Below are positions 23,890 through 32,477 of a DNA stretch of 35,032 nucleotides, piece by piece; position 1 is the first letter of the stretch, and each line of letters starts with the position of its first letter. Under the pieces are notes generated by a model, which saw nothing but the letters and a program-made list of their open reading frames with translations, did no database searches and had not been told where the DNA came from. Both the position numbers and the translations under genes were made by a program. Origin of the DNA: CAZPMC01 sp964587755 (GTDB taxonomy: Bacteria > Bacillota > Clostridia > Acetivibrionales > DTU013); the NCBI GenBank assembly GCA_964587755.1, contig CAZPMC010000022.1:1-35032 (forward strand), written 5' to 3'.

Positions 23890-24701
23890 AAAAAGCAATC
23901 AAAAGGTTGTACCTTTTGCTAATCTATATATTTTTATACGCTCCGGTACTGGTTTTGATTATATTTTCCTTTAATGAATCAAAGTCCAGAGCTAACTGGG
24001 ACGGGTTTACATTGAAATGGTATGCCGCACTTTTCAAGGATAAGCAGATACTTTCTTCACTGTATTACACCATAGCTGTAGCAGTGCTTGCTTCTCTTAT
24101 TGCAACTATTATGGGAACTGCCGCTGCAGTCGGCATACACAATATGGGCAAGTTTAAAAAATCCTTGATTATGAATCTGACCTATATTCCCGTTTTAAAC
24201 CCTGATATTGTAACAGGTATCTCCCTTATGATACTGTTTCTTTCAATGCGGCTAAGGCCTGGCTTCCTGACGCTTCTTTTAGCTCATATAACCTTTAATG
24301 TGCCCTATGTTATCCTGTCGGTGCTTCCAAAGCTAAAGCAGCTCAATAAGCATCTTTACGAAGCCGCCTTGGATTTGGGTGCCACCCCGTTATTTGCATT
24401 CAGGAGGGTAATACTTCCCGAAATCATGCCCGGTGTTGTTACAGGCTTGCTAATAGCCTTTACCCTGTCACTTGACGATTTTATTGTAAGCTTCTTTACA
24501 ACGGGCTCAGGGGTCTCAACCCTTTCCATGACCGTTTATTCCTTGGCTAGACGTGGTGTAAATCCAAAAATAAACGCTATTTCAACCATAATGTTTGTTG
24601 CGGTTTTATCGCTTCTATTGATTATTAACAAAAGAACACCACAAAATGAAGGTGTGGGGAGCACTGCAAATGAGACGGCAAAGATTAGCAAATTGATTTA
24701 A
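23886..24701 (+). CDS. potC: spermidine/putrescine ABC transporter permease PotC
   Basis: The 271-residue permease has six membrane segments and the EAA loop LYEAALDLGATPLFAFRRVI near residues 157-176, typical of PotC. It starts with TTG at 23886, with AGGAGGTG 7 nt upstream inside the end of potB. The TTGA overlap with the potB stop points to coupled translation. Its second half carries the SLDDFIVSFFTTG motif common to PotC proteins. The gene for the binding protein follows after 28 nt. Confidence 0.92.
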   Translation: MKKAIKRLYLLLIYIFLYAPVLVLIIFSFNESKSRANWDGFTLKWYAALFKDKQILSSLYYTIAVAVLASLIATIMGTAAAVGIHNMGKFKKSLIMNLTYIPVLNPDIVTGISLMILFLSMRLRPGFLTLLLAHITFNVPYVILSVLPKLKQLNKHLYEAALDLGATPLFAFRRVILPEIMPGVVTGLLIAFTLSLDDFIVSFFTTGSGVSTLSMTVYSLARRGVNPKINAISTIMFVAVLSLLLIINKRTPQNEGVGSTANETAKISKLI

Positions 24702-24729
24702 ATAAATTATATATAAGGAGTCAACAAAA

Positions 24730-25788
24730 ATGAAACTTAAGAGATTTATTTTAATAATTACAGCAGTTTTAATTTTCTCTTCAGCCTTTACAGGCTGCGG
24801 CAGTAAAGTGCAAGGTGAAAAGGTTACAATTAACTTTTTCAACTGGGGTGATTATATTGCAGAATCAACAATTGCCCAATTTGAAAAACAGTATCCCAAT
24901 ATTAAAGTCAATAGTGAATATTTCACTACAAATGAAGATATGTTTGTCAAAATAAAAAGCGGGGGCTCCGCCTTTGACGTCGCCATACCCTCGGACTATA
25001 TGATTCAGAGAATGCTTGATAATAATATGCTTAATAAAATTAATATGGATAATATTCCAAACTACAAATACATTGACGAACGCTTCAAGGGACTGGATTT
25101 TGACCCGGATAACGAGTACTCGGTACCATATATGTGGGGAACGGTCGGAATACTGTACAATACAAAGTTGGTTTCCGACCCGGTAGACAGTTGGGAAATC
25201 CTTTGGGACAAAAAATATGAAAAGCAAATAGTAATGCCTGATAGCGAAAGGGACAGCATAGGAGTCACCCTGAAAATGTTGGGTTATTCTATGAATACAA
25301 CTGATATTTCTCAGCTTGAGCATGCTAAAGAAAAGCTCATGGAGCAAAAGCCCCTTGTATTGTCATATGTTGTAGATGAAGTTAAGGACTTGATGATCGG
25401 CGGCAATGCAGCTCTTGCTGTAGTTTGGTCAGGCGACGCATACTATTGCATGTCAGAAAATGAAGACTTAGACTATGTCATACCAAATGAAGGCTCAAAC
25501 TGCTGGTTTGATTCTATGGTCATACCAACTACAAGCAAGCATCAAAAGGAAGCGGAAATATTTATCAATTTCATGTGTGAGCCAGACGTGGCTTTCAGCA
25601 ATGCAGATTATATCGGCTATGCCACACCCCACACTGAGGCATTCAAAATGCTTGACCCTGCAATAACCTCAGATCCATTTGCTTACCCAAGCCTGTCTGA
25701 CATGTCGAATTTGGAAATATTCAGATTCCTTGGTGACGAAATCAACAAGGAATACAGCAGAATTTGGACTGAGGTTAAGGCTTATTAA
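24730..25788 (+). CDS. potD: polyamine-binding lipoprotein PotD
   Basis: The 352-residue protein is the substrate-capturing subunit. It has a lipoprotein signal: basic MKLKRF, a hydrophobic core and a lipobox ending FTGC with the modified Cys22. The mature part is an extracellular-solute-binding fold with INFFNWGDYI at the start (the NWxxY motif of PotD/PotF), the conserved FDVAIPSDYMIQRM block and YVIPNEGSNCWFDSMVIP late. The acidic and aromatic residues that bind polyamine amines seem kept, but spermidine and putrescine cannot be told apart. AAGGAG lies 9 nt before ATG. A hairpin begins at its stop codon. Confidence 0.93.
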   Translation: MKLKRFILIITAVLIFSSAFTGCGSKVQGEKVTINFFNWGDYIAESTIAQFEKQYPNIKVNSEYFTTNEDMFVKIKSGGSAFDVAIPSDYMIQRMLDNNMLNKINMDNIPNYKYIDERFKGLDFDPDNEYSVPYMWGTVGILYNTKLVSDPVDSWEILWDKKYEKQIVMPDSERDSIGVTLKMLGYSMNTTDISQLEHAKEKLMEQKPLVLSYVVDEVKDLMIGGNAALAVVWSGDAYYCMSENEDLDYVIPNEGSNCWFDSMVIPTTSKHQKEAEIFINFMCEPDVAFSNADYIGYATPHTEAFKMLDPAITSDPFAYPSLSDMSNLEIFRFLGDEINKEYSRIWTEVKAY

Positions 25789-25820
25789 TTGGCAATTAAT
25801 AATAGCCTTCTCTTTTTGGG
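25782..25820 (+). terminator. terminator-like hairpin at the potD stop codon
   Basis: TTATTAATT (25782-25790) pairs with AATTAATAA (25794-25802) across a GGC loop. GGC and GCC can extend the stem, and TTCTCTTTTT follows. The AT-rich stem makes it a weak terminator. Confidence 0.45.
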
Positions 25821-25845
25821 CATTTTGAAGTATAATGAATATAAT
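25816..25845 (+). promoter_or_regulatory. promoter of mecA
   Basis: TTGGGC (25816-25821) and TATAAT (25840-25845) are 18 nt apart; a second TATAAT lies at 25831. The mecA ATG is about 47 nt downstream. Confidence 0.5.
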
Positions 25846-25892
25846 AAGATAATTATAATTGTTTTTTAAATAAGCACGGCAATGGTGACACA

Positions 25893-26522
25893 ATGAAATT
25901 TGAAAGAATAAGCGACAGCATCATAAGAGTAACAATATCCCTTGATGACCTTGAAGAGAGGAACATGGATCTTGCTACTCTAAATTACAATACACCTGCT
26001 GCCCAGGAATTTTTCTGGGATCTGATGGAGCAGGCAGAGGAGCAGTTCGGTTTCAGTCTTTCTGATTCCCAACTGCTCATTGAGCCTATTCCTGATTCCG
26101 AGGAAGGCTTTGTCTTAACCATCTCAAAAATCGACGAAGATGGTGATTTCGAAGCCTTCCAAAAATATATAAAAAGCAGGCTCAAGAAAAGCGATCTGAG
26201 GGTCAAAAAAAAGAGCCGGAGGGTATGTTCCACCCAGCTCATTTATTCCTTTAAAAATATAGACGATATAATAAACCTCTCAAGCAAGCTCGACGGCTTC
26301 TACAGCGGAGAGAGCAGCCTTCATACCTATAAGGGCAGCTATTATCTGAAGCTTACCAGAAGCGGCCTGACAGCCCCAGCTCTTAAAAGGTTTGAGTTTT
26401 TACTCAATGAGTATGGTGGTATAAAGATTGTTAACACAAACTTTATCGAGGGTTGTCTCAATGAATACGGAGAGGTTCTTATAGAGCATAATGCAATTGA
26501 ATTGATTAAACAATACTTCTAA
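25893..26522 (+). CDS. mecA: MecA-family ClpC adaptor protein
   Basis: The 209-residue protein matches MecA: an N-terminal substrate-binding domain beginning MKFERISDSIIRVTISLDDL with the ERNMDLATLNYNTPAAQEFFWDLM block. An acidic/basic linker (about 85-110) with KKSDLRVKKKSRRV follows. A C-terminal domain (about 115-209) carries the YSFKNIDDIINLSSKL motif that docks on ClpC. MecA delivers substrates such as ComK in Bacillus to ClpCP for proteolysis; targets in this organism are unknown. It stands alone, transcribed from its own promoter, and converges on the VanW gene with 18 bp between. The ribosome binding site is weak (GGTG). Confidence 0.88.
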   Translation: MKFERISDSIIRVTISLDDLEERNMDLATLNYNTPAAQEFFWDLMEQAEEQFGFSLSDSQLLIEPIPDSEEGFVLTISKIDEDGDFEAFQKYIKSRLKKSDLRVKKKSRRVCSTQLIYSFKNIDDIINLSSKLDGFYSGESSLHTYKGSYYLKLTRSGLTAPALKRFEFLLNEYGGIKIVNTNFIEGCLNEYGEVLIEHNAIELIKQYF

Positions 26523-26540
26523 TAAAGCAGGTTTGTACTC

Positions 26541-27872
26541 CTACTTGTCACCCTTCTTCCACTCTGTATCAGGACCTATTTGCACAATTGCTTTTTCTGC
26601 TTCGTATGTATCTGTGCTGATTACTTCGCCGTTTCTAAGTACATTTACTACAACGCCTTCTTTTCCATTTGACAGTACTATCTTTTCACCGGGCTTTAAG
26701 CTGCTGTTTTCCACATAATATACAGGCGGTTCAAATCTCTGTACTATCTCTGTTTCCAGCTTATAAACCCCGGCATTATCGCTCATATTTCCGGCTATGG
26801 CTACATTTATTCTATTGCCGTTCAATTGTGCAAATACTGCTACCTTATGCTTAAAGGGATTTGTAAACTTTAAATCACCAGCATTGCCTGATATCCAGGC
26901 ATCCAGTCCCGGCTCAATATAGTCCACAGGAAGCTTATGCGGAACCCTTGTAATAGATTCGGTAGGTAAGCCTGCTGATAAAAGAGTTGCATAAAGTGCC
27001 GATGCAACTTGGTCATAGCCCTCATTGTCAGTTTCAAAAGCTTCATTTTCGCCCTTTAGGATTTCTACAAAGGAAAAAACATCGTCATTTCCGGCTCCGT
27101 CACCGGGTCCGATGCAAACGCCGTTAATTGCTTCCACAGCAAATTTAGTAGACCCGACAAGCTCCTCGCCGGCAACATTTATTGTATACTCTGCAAATAC
27201 CTGCTGAATATCATCAAAATCCTTCATTTTTACTGAAGGCTCTATTGCCTGAAATTCAAAATTAATTGAATCGCTGATAGCCACCTGCTCCCAGGGGCTT
27301 ATTAAGAGTTGGTTTTGTATAGTTTTAACTGTATTTAAGATGTTTAATTCCTTGCCGTATGTCTCAGCCTTTTTCACAACCACTCCGTCCTTGACGGCTA
27401 TTTCGGCATTAACAGGCTGGGTATTAACCTCTTTGGCTATTTCAATGAGTGCAGTTCTAAGCTTTCCTTCATTAAATTTAATAACCGGCTGGACACTTTG
27501 CTCTGATTGGGCAAAATGGGTATGGAAAGTGTGAAACGCACCTTCAAAACCGTTTTTCGGCAACATTTTTTCGACAGTTGCACCTGCATCAACATAAGCT
27601 TCTATTTGTGAAAAAGGAATTTCAAATGTTTTATCGCCACCGAATACTAATTGGAGACTTTTGAGTCTTAAATCTTCGGCGTAATTGGATTTAACCGCAT
27701 CCACAGCTTCATCCTGCGACAAATTGCCGATGGGCAGAGCTTCGACATAGGCTCCTGCCGGAAGGGCTTTAACAGAGGCCTTTGACAAAGCTGCAGCGCC
27801 CAGTGTTACTGCAAGTGAACTTTGAATCAATATTATCAAAAAAGTAACCAGCGGCTTAAAATTCTTTTTCAC
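26541..27872 (-). CDS. VanW-family exported protein
   Basis: The 443-residue protein has an N-terminal signal or anchor segment (about 8-30). A PG_binding_4-like domain (about 40-130 and repeated to about 220) follows with AYVEALPIGNLSQDEAVDAV, then a VanW domain (about 230-370) with VGSTKFAVEAINGVCIGPGD, the YDQVASALYATLLSAGLPTE helix, and HKLPVDYIEPGLDA. The last 70 residues (PGEKIVLSNGKEGVVVNVLR) look like a partial G5-type domain. VanW proteins are found in glycopeptide-resistance loci and widely in Clostridia as wall proteins; their function is unknown. The start is GTG at 27872 with GGAG 10 nt upstream. It is last in a three-gene same-strand group with the PRC-barrel and TPR-like genes. 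Confidence 0.82.
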   Translation of the reverse strand: MKKNFKPLVTFLIILIQSSLAVTLGAAALSKASVKALPAGAYVEALPIGNLSQDEAVDAVKSNYAEDLRLKSLQLVFGGDKTFEIPFSQIEAYVDAGATVEKMLPKNGFEGAFHTFHTHFAQSEQSVQPVIKFNEGKLRTALIEIAKEVNTQPVNAEIAVKDGVVVKKAETYGKELNILNTVKTIQNQLLISPWEQVAISDSINFEFQAIEPSVKMKDFDDIQQVFAEYTINVAGEELVGSTKFAVEAINGVCIGPGDGAGNDDVFSFVEILKGENEAFETDNEGYDQVASALYATLLSAGLPTESITRVPHKLPVDYIEPGLDAWISGNAGDLKFTNPFKHKVAVFAQLNGNRINVAIAGNMSDNAGVYKLETEIVQRFEPPVYYVENSSLKPGEKIVLSNGKEGVVVNVLRNGEVISTDTYEAEKAIVQIGPDTEWKKGDK

Positions 27873-27911
27873 AAATAAACAACTCCACTAAAACTTCTCT
27901 TTTGTAAAATT

Positions 27912-28748
27912 TTATGCTTTATTATTCATGACGAGCTCAATTAACTTACCCTTTGATTTCGCCTCGTCAATAATAGCATCATCAATTTGCATTCCCTCAT
28001 GAATAATGATATTTCCTTCATTGTCAAAAATCGATTTAGTGGCTGTTCTGCCCCTTAAATACTGTCTTTGTCTCTGCTCAAAGAGAATAGATGCTTCATC
28101 ACTGCTCTCGCTGCTAGCTTCCTGCTCAGTCTGCTCCTCCTCATTGGGGATTTCAGGTGCTTCTATCTCAGGTACAGTGTATTCTTCTTCAATTGGCTGT
28201 TCTTCTTCATAGGGGAATGTGTATATATCATTACCTGAGCTAAGCTGTGAGACTGAATCAAGAAGTAATTCTTCAACATTCTCCTTCACGACTGTCAGGT
28301 TCTTTCCAAATGTGATAACAGCATCCCTTGGAATCAATCTTATGGTCTTCTGTGTGATATCAGCTATAAACTCAAGTCCTTTAATTTTGCAGCTGTCTTC
28401 ATCATCAATGTAAAGGTCTCCGATTTCGCCTATTAGACTTCCCTTTTTGGTGAGAACCTTCGTCCCCTTTACCTTAATATCATTTTGAAGAAGCTGTATA
28501 GCTGCAGGTATTTTACTGATATCGGTAATAACACCCTCATTTTCAATGGTAAGTGCGTATTCGCCAATACCCAGTACATCTTCTGTAGGAACTACTCTGG
28601 CACTGAATATCTGTATGCCACTGTCCACAACAAAATAATCTATGGCACCCCTGTCCGCATTTATAATAATGCTTTTTACCTTGCCGACCTCAAGACCGTC
28701 GGATATGCTTATTATCGGCAATCCGAGTATTTTTTGAGTCTTTTTCAT
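27912..28748 (-). CDS. PRC-barrel domain protein
   Basis: The 278-residue cytoplasmic protein carries two PRC-barrel domains (about 1-75 and 90-160). Signs are GLPIISISDGLEVGKVKSII and TKKGSLIGEIGDLYID, the start of each barrel. A very acidic Glu/Pro linker (about 175-225) follows, then a C-terminal segment (SIFDNEGNIIIHEGMQIDDA) that resembles a small terminal domain used for partner binding. PRC-barrels serve as protein or RNA docking folds, as in RimM and photosynthetic reaction-centre subunit H; the job here is unknown. GGGAGGG lies 10 nt before ATG. The flanking genes on the same strand are 36-40 nt away, so an operon is likely. Confidence 0.82.
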   Translation of the reverse strand: MKKTQKILGLPIISISDGLEVGKVKSIIINADRGAIDYFVVDSGIQIFSARVVPTEDVLGIGEYALTIENEGVITDISKIPAAIQLLQNDIKVKGTKVLTKKGSLIGEIGDLYIDDEDSCKIKGLEFIADITQKTIRLIPRDAVITFGKNLTVVKENVEELLLDSVSQLSSGNDIYTFPYEEEQPIEEEYTVPEIEAPEIPNEEEQTEQEASSESSDEASILFEQRQRQYLRGRTATKSIFDNEGNIIIHEGMQIDDAIIDEAKSKGKLIELVMNNKA

Positions 28749-28784
28749 ATCAGAAATACCCTCCCTTAATATTGCAAAAATCTA

Positions 28785-29663
28785 TCAAACAGGTTCAACC
28801 GTCTCATCCTGTAGGTTTCTTTCGATTTCTTCCTTAACCGACATGTCCATAACATCGCCATAGACTTCATAATAACTGTTTAATATATCAAATGCCATTT
28901 CCTTTTGTCCCAGCTCTTTATATATAACGCAAATATCAAGGACTATCCAGAAGGCGAGATCTTTGCCGGGCTTTTTATCAAGAGCATACATATAGTAAAG
29001 TATGGCACTTTCTAAGTCCTTGCTTTCTTTCAACAAAAATGCCTTTTCAATGCATTCATCAAGACCCAGATTTTCACTTGTCTGGCCTATATTTTCTATT
29101 CCCATTTTATCAATAATTTCTGTTCTGTCAACTGATTTTTCGAAGTTAATTTCTGTTTTGTCGGCTTTTTCTTCATTATTCGAGATTTCTCTATCATGCT
29201 CAAATTCTATTTTTTCGAATATCTGCTCCAGATAATTGCCATTGTGTTCTGAGCCAGCCTGCGGTCCGGCAGCTTGCTCAGCCTGTGAGGAAGCCCCTGT
29301 ATCAGCATAAACAGTCTCCCCGTCAACAGTCTCCCCGCTGGGCTCTGACTGAGTAACGGCTACCGGCTTCATAATCTTTTGTGCTATGTATGAAATAACC
29401 AAGCTCAAAACAAATACTATTGCTAAATATAACACTATTACAGCAGCTGCAAAATACACCGGCTCAGACAATCCGAAAATAGTTTCCTGGCTTTTTGAAA
29501 TAAAGCCGTATAAAACCGGTACGGCAATTGCAGAAATTAATGAAGCTATTGCTATGAAAAGAACAACCCAAAAGCTCCTGCTGTTTTTTCTACGATAGAT
29601 TAAAGACAATATAATTGAACAAATAATTATTACAATAGCTGCAGCAGTTGTATATACTGGCAT
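28785..29663 (-). CDS. membrane protein with C-terminal TPR-like domain
   Basis: The 292-residue protein is not a family I can name. It has three hydrophobic segments (about 5-23, 31-54 and 69-95), then an acidic low-complexity linker (about 100-195, rich in Glu, Ser and Gln). A helical C-terminal domain (about 200-285) resembles tetratricopeptide repeats (LGLDECIEKAFLLKESKDLE; YKELGQKEMAFDILNSYYEV). The last part probably faces the cytoplasm and binds partners. GGGAGGTG lies 4 nt before ATG 29663. It is first in the group TPR-like, PRC-barrel, VanW, which suggests a joint envelope role. Confidence 0.7.
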   Translation of the reverse strand: MPVYTTAAAIVIIICSIILSLIYRRKNSRSFWVVLFIAIASLISAIAVPVLYGFISKSQETIFGLSEPVYFAAAVIVLYLAIVFVLSLVISYIAQKIMKPVAVTQSEPSGETVDGETVYADTGASSQAEQAAGPQAGSEHNGNYLEQIFEKIEFEHDREISNNEEKADKTEINFEKSVDRTEIIDKMGIENIGQTSENLGLDECIEKAFLLKESKDLESAILYYMYALDKKPGKDLAFWIVLDICVIYKELGQKEMAFDILNSYYEVYGDVMDMSVKEEIERNLQDETVEPV

Positions 29664-29884
29664 CCGGCACCTCCCAAATAACGCCTCCGCACTTACATTA
29701 TAAGCGCTATACGGTTATTCGATATTATATCCTATAATTCCTTCATTTTCGCTATTTTTTTCAAAATAAATTGGTGTCCGGTGCACATTTGCTTCATCCC
29801 CTTCTGCGCAGCAACATTTTCAGGCTGTTTACGCTTACAGACTGTGAAATGTGGCGAAGTTGAAATGCGGCACAAGGAAAATAA

Positions 29885-29908
29885 GGCTTTGCCACGGATG
29901 GCAAAGCC
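29885..29908 (-). terminator. terminator after lon, in the 330-bp spacer 29664-29993
   Basis: GGCTTTGCC and GGCAAAGCC form a perfect 9-bp stem with a 6-nt loop. On the minus strand it is followed by TTATTTT, so it should end the lon transcript about 85 nt past the stop. The plus strand also has a T run (GCTTGTTTTT), making it usable both ways. The rest of the 29664-29993 spacer contains no gene I can support; two TATAAT boxes on the minus strand near 29700-29735 are likely to drive the TPR-like gene, without clear -35 boxes. Confidence 0.75.
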
Positions 29909-29993
29909 GCTTGTTTTTGAGGCATGAACGCCGAATAACAAGCGCCCGCTTTTCAGCGAGACTTATTTACTACAGTCCGTATGCGACGAACTG

Positions 29994-32432
29994 CTACATC
30001 TTCTGCGTCTGAGGCTGCTCCGCAATTTTAGCCATCTCCTCCGTAATAAGGGGCATTTCTATCTCCCCCTTACTTGGCAACAGATCAGCTTTTACTACGG
30101 GAGCTGCAAGTGCTGTACGCAACACTATGTCCATATCCTTGGCAAACACAAATTTTAGCTTATCCTTTATGTTTTCAGGGATATCCTCCATATCTTTTTT
30201 ATTCTCATCAGGTATGATTACCGTATCTATCCCCGCTCTGTGTGCTGCCAGCACCTTGTCCTTAAGACCGCCTATGGGCAGTACCCTGCCCCGCAGGGTT
30301 ATTTCACCCGTCATTGCCACATTTCTTTTTACAGCTCTTTGTGTCAACGCTGAAATCATTGCCGTAGCCAACGTTATCCCTGCAGAAGGCCCATCCTTTG
30401 GTATCGCTCCTTCTGGAACATGGATGTGTATATCATACTTATTATGAAAATCCTTTTCTATATTAAATTCCTCGGTCTTCGAACGTATAAAGCTAACCGC
30501 AGCTTTCGCAGATTCCTTCATCACGTCCCCTAATTGACCGGTTAACTCCAATTTACCGCTGCCGACCATAATGTTTACCTCTATGGCAAGGGTGTCCCCT
30601 CCCACAGGTGTCCATGCCAACCCTGTTGCGATACCGATTTCATCCTTCTCATTTGCCTTATCATACCTGTATTTCTTTGTCCCCAGGTATTTGTCAAGGT
30701 TTTTCGGTGTCACAGTCACTGACTTCCTTCCGGTAGTCACCAAATGCCGTGCAACCTTTCTGCATATTGCGGCTATCTCTCTTTCAAGATTTCTTACGCC
30801 TGCTTCCCTGGTGTAGTAGTTTATTACGTTCCTTATAGTCTCTTCACTTATCCTCAAATTCCTTTTTTGAAGCCCGTGTGCCTTTATTTGCTTATCCAGC
30901 AAATATTTCTTAGCGATATTTACCTTCTCCTCCTCGGTGTAACCCGATATGGATATAACCTCCATCCTGTCAAGAAGCGGTTTTGGTATTGTATCCAGGT
31001 TATTGGCTGTCGTTATAAAGAGCACATTGGAAAGATCAAAGGGCAGCTCCATATAATGATCCCTGAATGCAAAATTCTGCTCTGCGTCAAGAACCTCCAG
31101 CATTGCTGAAGCAGGATCACCTCTAAAGTCACTGCTCATCTTGTCGATTTCATCTAAAAGTATAAGCGGGTTATTTGAACCGGCTTGCTTCAAAGCAGAA
31201 ATAATCCTGCCCGGCATTGCACCAACGTAAGTGCGCCTGTGCCCCCTTATTTCAGCTTCATCCCTGACACCTCCCAGGGACATTCGCACATAGTTCCTGT
31301 TGAGTGCTCTTGCAATAGATTTGGCTATAGATGTTTTACCTACGCCTGGAGGACCAGCAAGGCAAAGTATAGGCCCCTTAAGATTGTTGGTCAGCTTGTG
31401 TACGGCAAGATATTCTATAATCCTCTCCTTGACCTTAACAAGCCCATAGTGGTCCTCATCAAGTATTTCTTTAGATCTTTTTATGTCAAAGGCTTCATCA
31501 GTCCTTACATTCCATGGCAAATCAAAAATCCAGTCAAGGTATGTCCTGATAACAGAACCCTCAGCAGAGCCTGACGGCATTTTAACAAGGCGATTAAGCT
31601 CCTTGTTTACCTTCTTTTCAACCTCTTCGGGAAGGTTCGCCTTCATAAGCTTTTCCTTGTACTCCTCAACCTCTCCTGCCACACCTTCTCTATCTCCAAG
31701 CTCGGATTGGATTGCCTTCATCTGCTCTCTCAGGTAGTATTCCCTCTGTGTTTTATCTATTTGCTTTTTGATTCTCTGGCTTATATTTTTTTCAACTTCA
31801 AGTATTTCTAGCTCACTGAGAAGAATGCCTAAAAGCTTTTCTGTCCTTAGCTTAGGATGAAATTCATCCATAATGATCTGCTTTTGCTCAACCTTAACTA
31901 GCATATTTGAGGCAATTGTATCAGTAAGCTGCCCAATGTCGTCGATGGCACCAAGAGACAGCACAGTGTCAACAGATATTCTGCCGCTGAGCCTTGCATA
32001 ATCATCGAAGGTACTTACAAGCTTTCTTTTCATTGCTTCTAATTCTATACTCTGACCTTCTTCAGGCAAAATTACTTTTTCACACACCTGGGCAGTAAAA
32101 AAGGGCTCATATTGAACATATGAAATTATTTCAGCTCTGCTGACCCCCTCGACCAACACCCTTATGGTGTTTCCTGGAAGCCGTAAAAGCTGCTTCACTC
32201 TAGAAATCGTACCTACCTTGTATAAATCCTCTTCGTCAGGATAATCCTTTTGAGCATCCTTCTGGGTAACAAGGAATATCAACTGGTTGTTAAGCATAGC
32301 TTCATCCAAAGCCTTTATGGACTTTTCTCTTCCAACATCAAAGGTTAAAATCATATGAGGAAAAACCGTCAACCCTCTGAGAGGCAGAAGTGGTAAGGTT
32401 TGTATTCTCTTATTATTCTTTGTATTTTTCAT
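29994..32432 (-). CDS. lon: ATP-dependent protease LonA
   Basis: The 812-residue hexameric protease degrades misfolded and regulatory proteins in the cytoplasm. It has the N-terminal LON substrate domain (about 12-205; LPLLPLRGLTVFPHMILTFD), a helical linker and an AAA+ module with Walker A GPPGVGKTS (about 355), Walker B PLILLDEIDKM and sensor NVLFITTANNLD. The protease domain has the Ser-Lys dyad S683 (DGPSAG) and K726 (GGLKDK), 43 residues apart as in E. coli. All functional motifs are intact and there is no membrane insertion, so this is LonA rather than LonB. The start is ATG 32432 behind GAGGGG. It follows the DUF4129-like gene by 45 nt; no CIRCE or CtsR box is evident. Confidence 0.95.
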   Translation of the reverse strand: MKNTKNNKRIQTLPLLPLRGLTVFPHMILTFDVGREKSIKALDEAMLNNQLIFLVTQKDAQKDYPDEEDLYKVGTISRVKQLLRLPGNTIRVLVEGVSRAEIISYVQYEPFFTAQVCEKVILPEEGQSIELEAMKRKLVSTFDDYARLSGRISVDTVLSLGAIDDIGQLTDTIASNMLVKVEQKQIIMDEFHPKLRTEKLLGILLSELEILEVEKNISQRIKKQIDKTQREYYLREQMKAIQSELGDREGVAGEVEEYKEKLMKANLPEEVEKKVNKELNRLVKMPSGSAEGSVIRTYLDWIFDLPWNVRTDEAFDIKRSKEILDEDHYGLVKVKERIIEYLAVHKLTNNLKGPILCLAGPPGVGKTSIAKSIARALNRNYVRMSLGGVRDEAEIRGHRRTYVGAMPGRIISALKQAGSNNPLILLDEIDKMSSDFRGDPASAMLEVLDAEQNFAFRDHYMELPFDLSNVLFITTANNLDTIPKPLLDRMEVISISGYTEEEKVNIAKKYLLDKQIKAHGLQKRNLRISEETIRNVINYYTREAGVRNLEREIAAICRKVARHLVTTGRKSVTVTPKNLDKYLGTKKYRYDKANEKDEIGIATGLAWTPVGGDTLAIEVNIMVGSGKLELTGQLGDVMKESAKAAVSFIRSKTEEFNIEKDFHNKYDIHIHVPEGAIPKDGPSAGITLATAMISALTQRAVKRNVAMTGEITLRGRVLPIGGLKDKVLAAHRAGIDTVIIPDENKKDMEDIPENIKDKLKFVFAKDMDIVLRTALAAPVVKADLLPSKGEIEMPLITEEMAKIAEQPQTQKM

Positions 32433-32477
32433 CTGACCATCCCCTCACTAAAACAAAACTAGACATATTGGTCTCTA

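Noticed and set aside
29732..29941. 69-codon minus-strand frame as a gene
   Set aside because: It contains the lon terminator hairpin, has no convincing ribosome binding site and no recognised family; kept only as a finding about the spacer.
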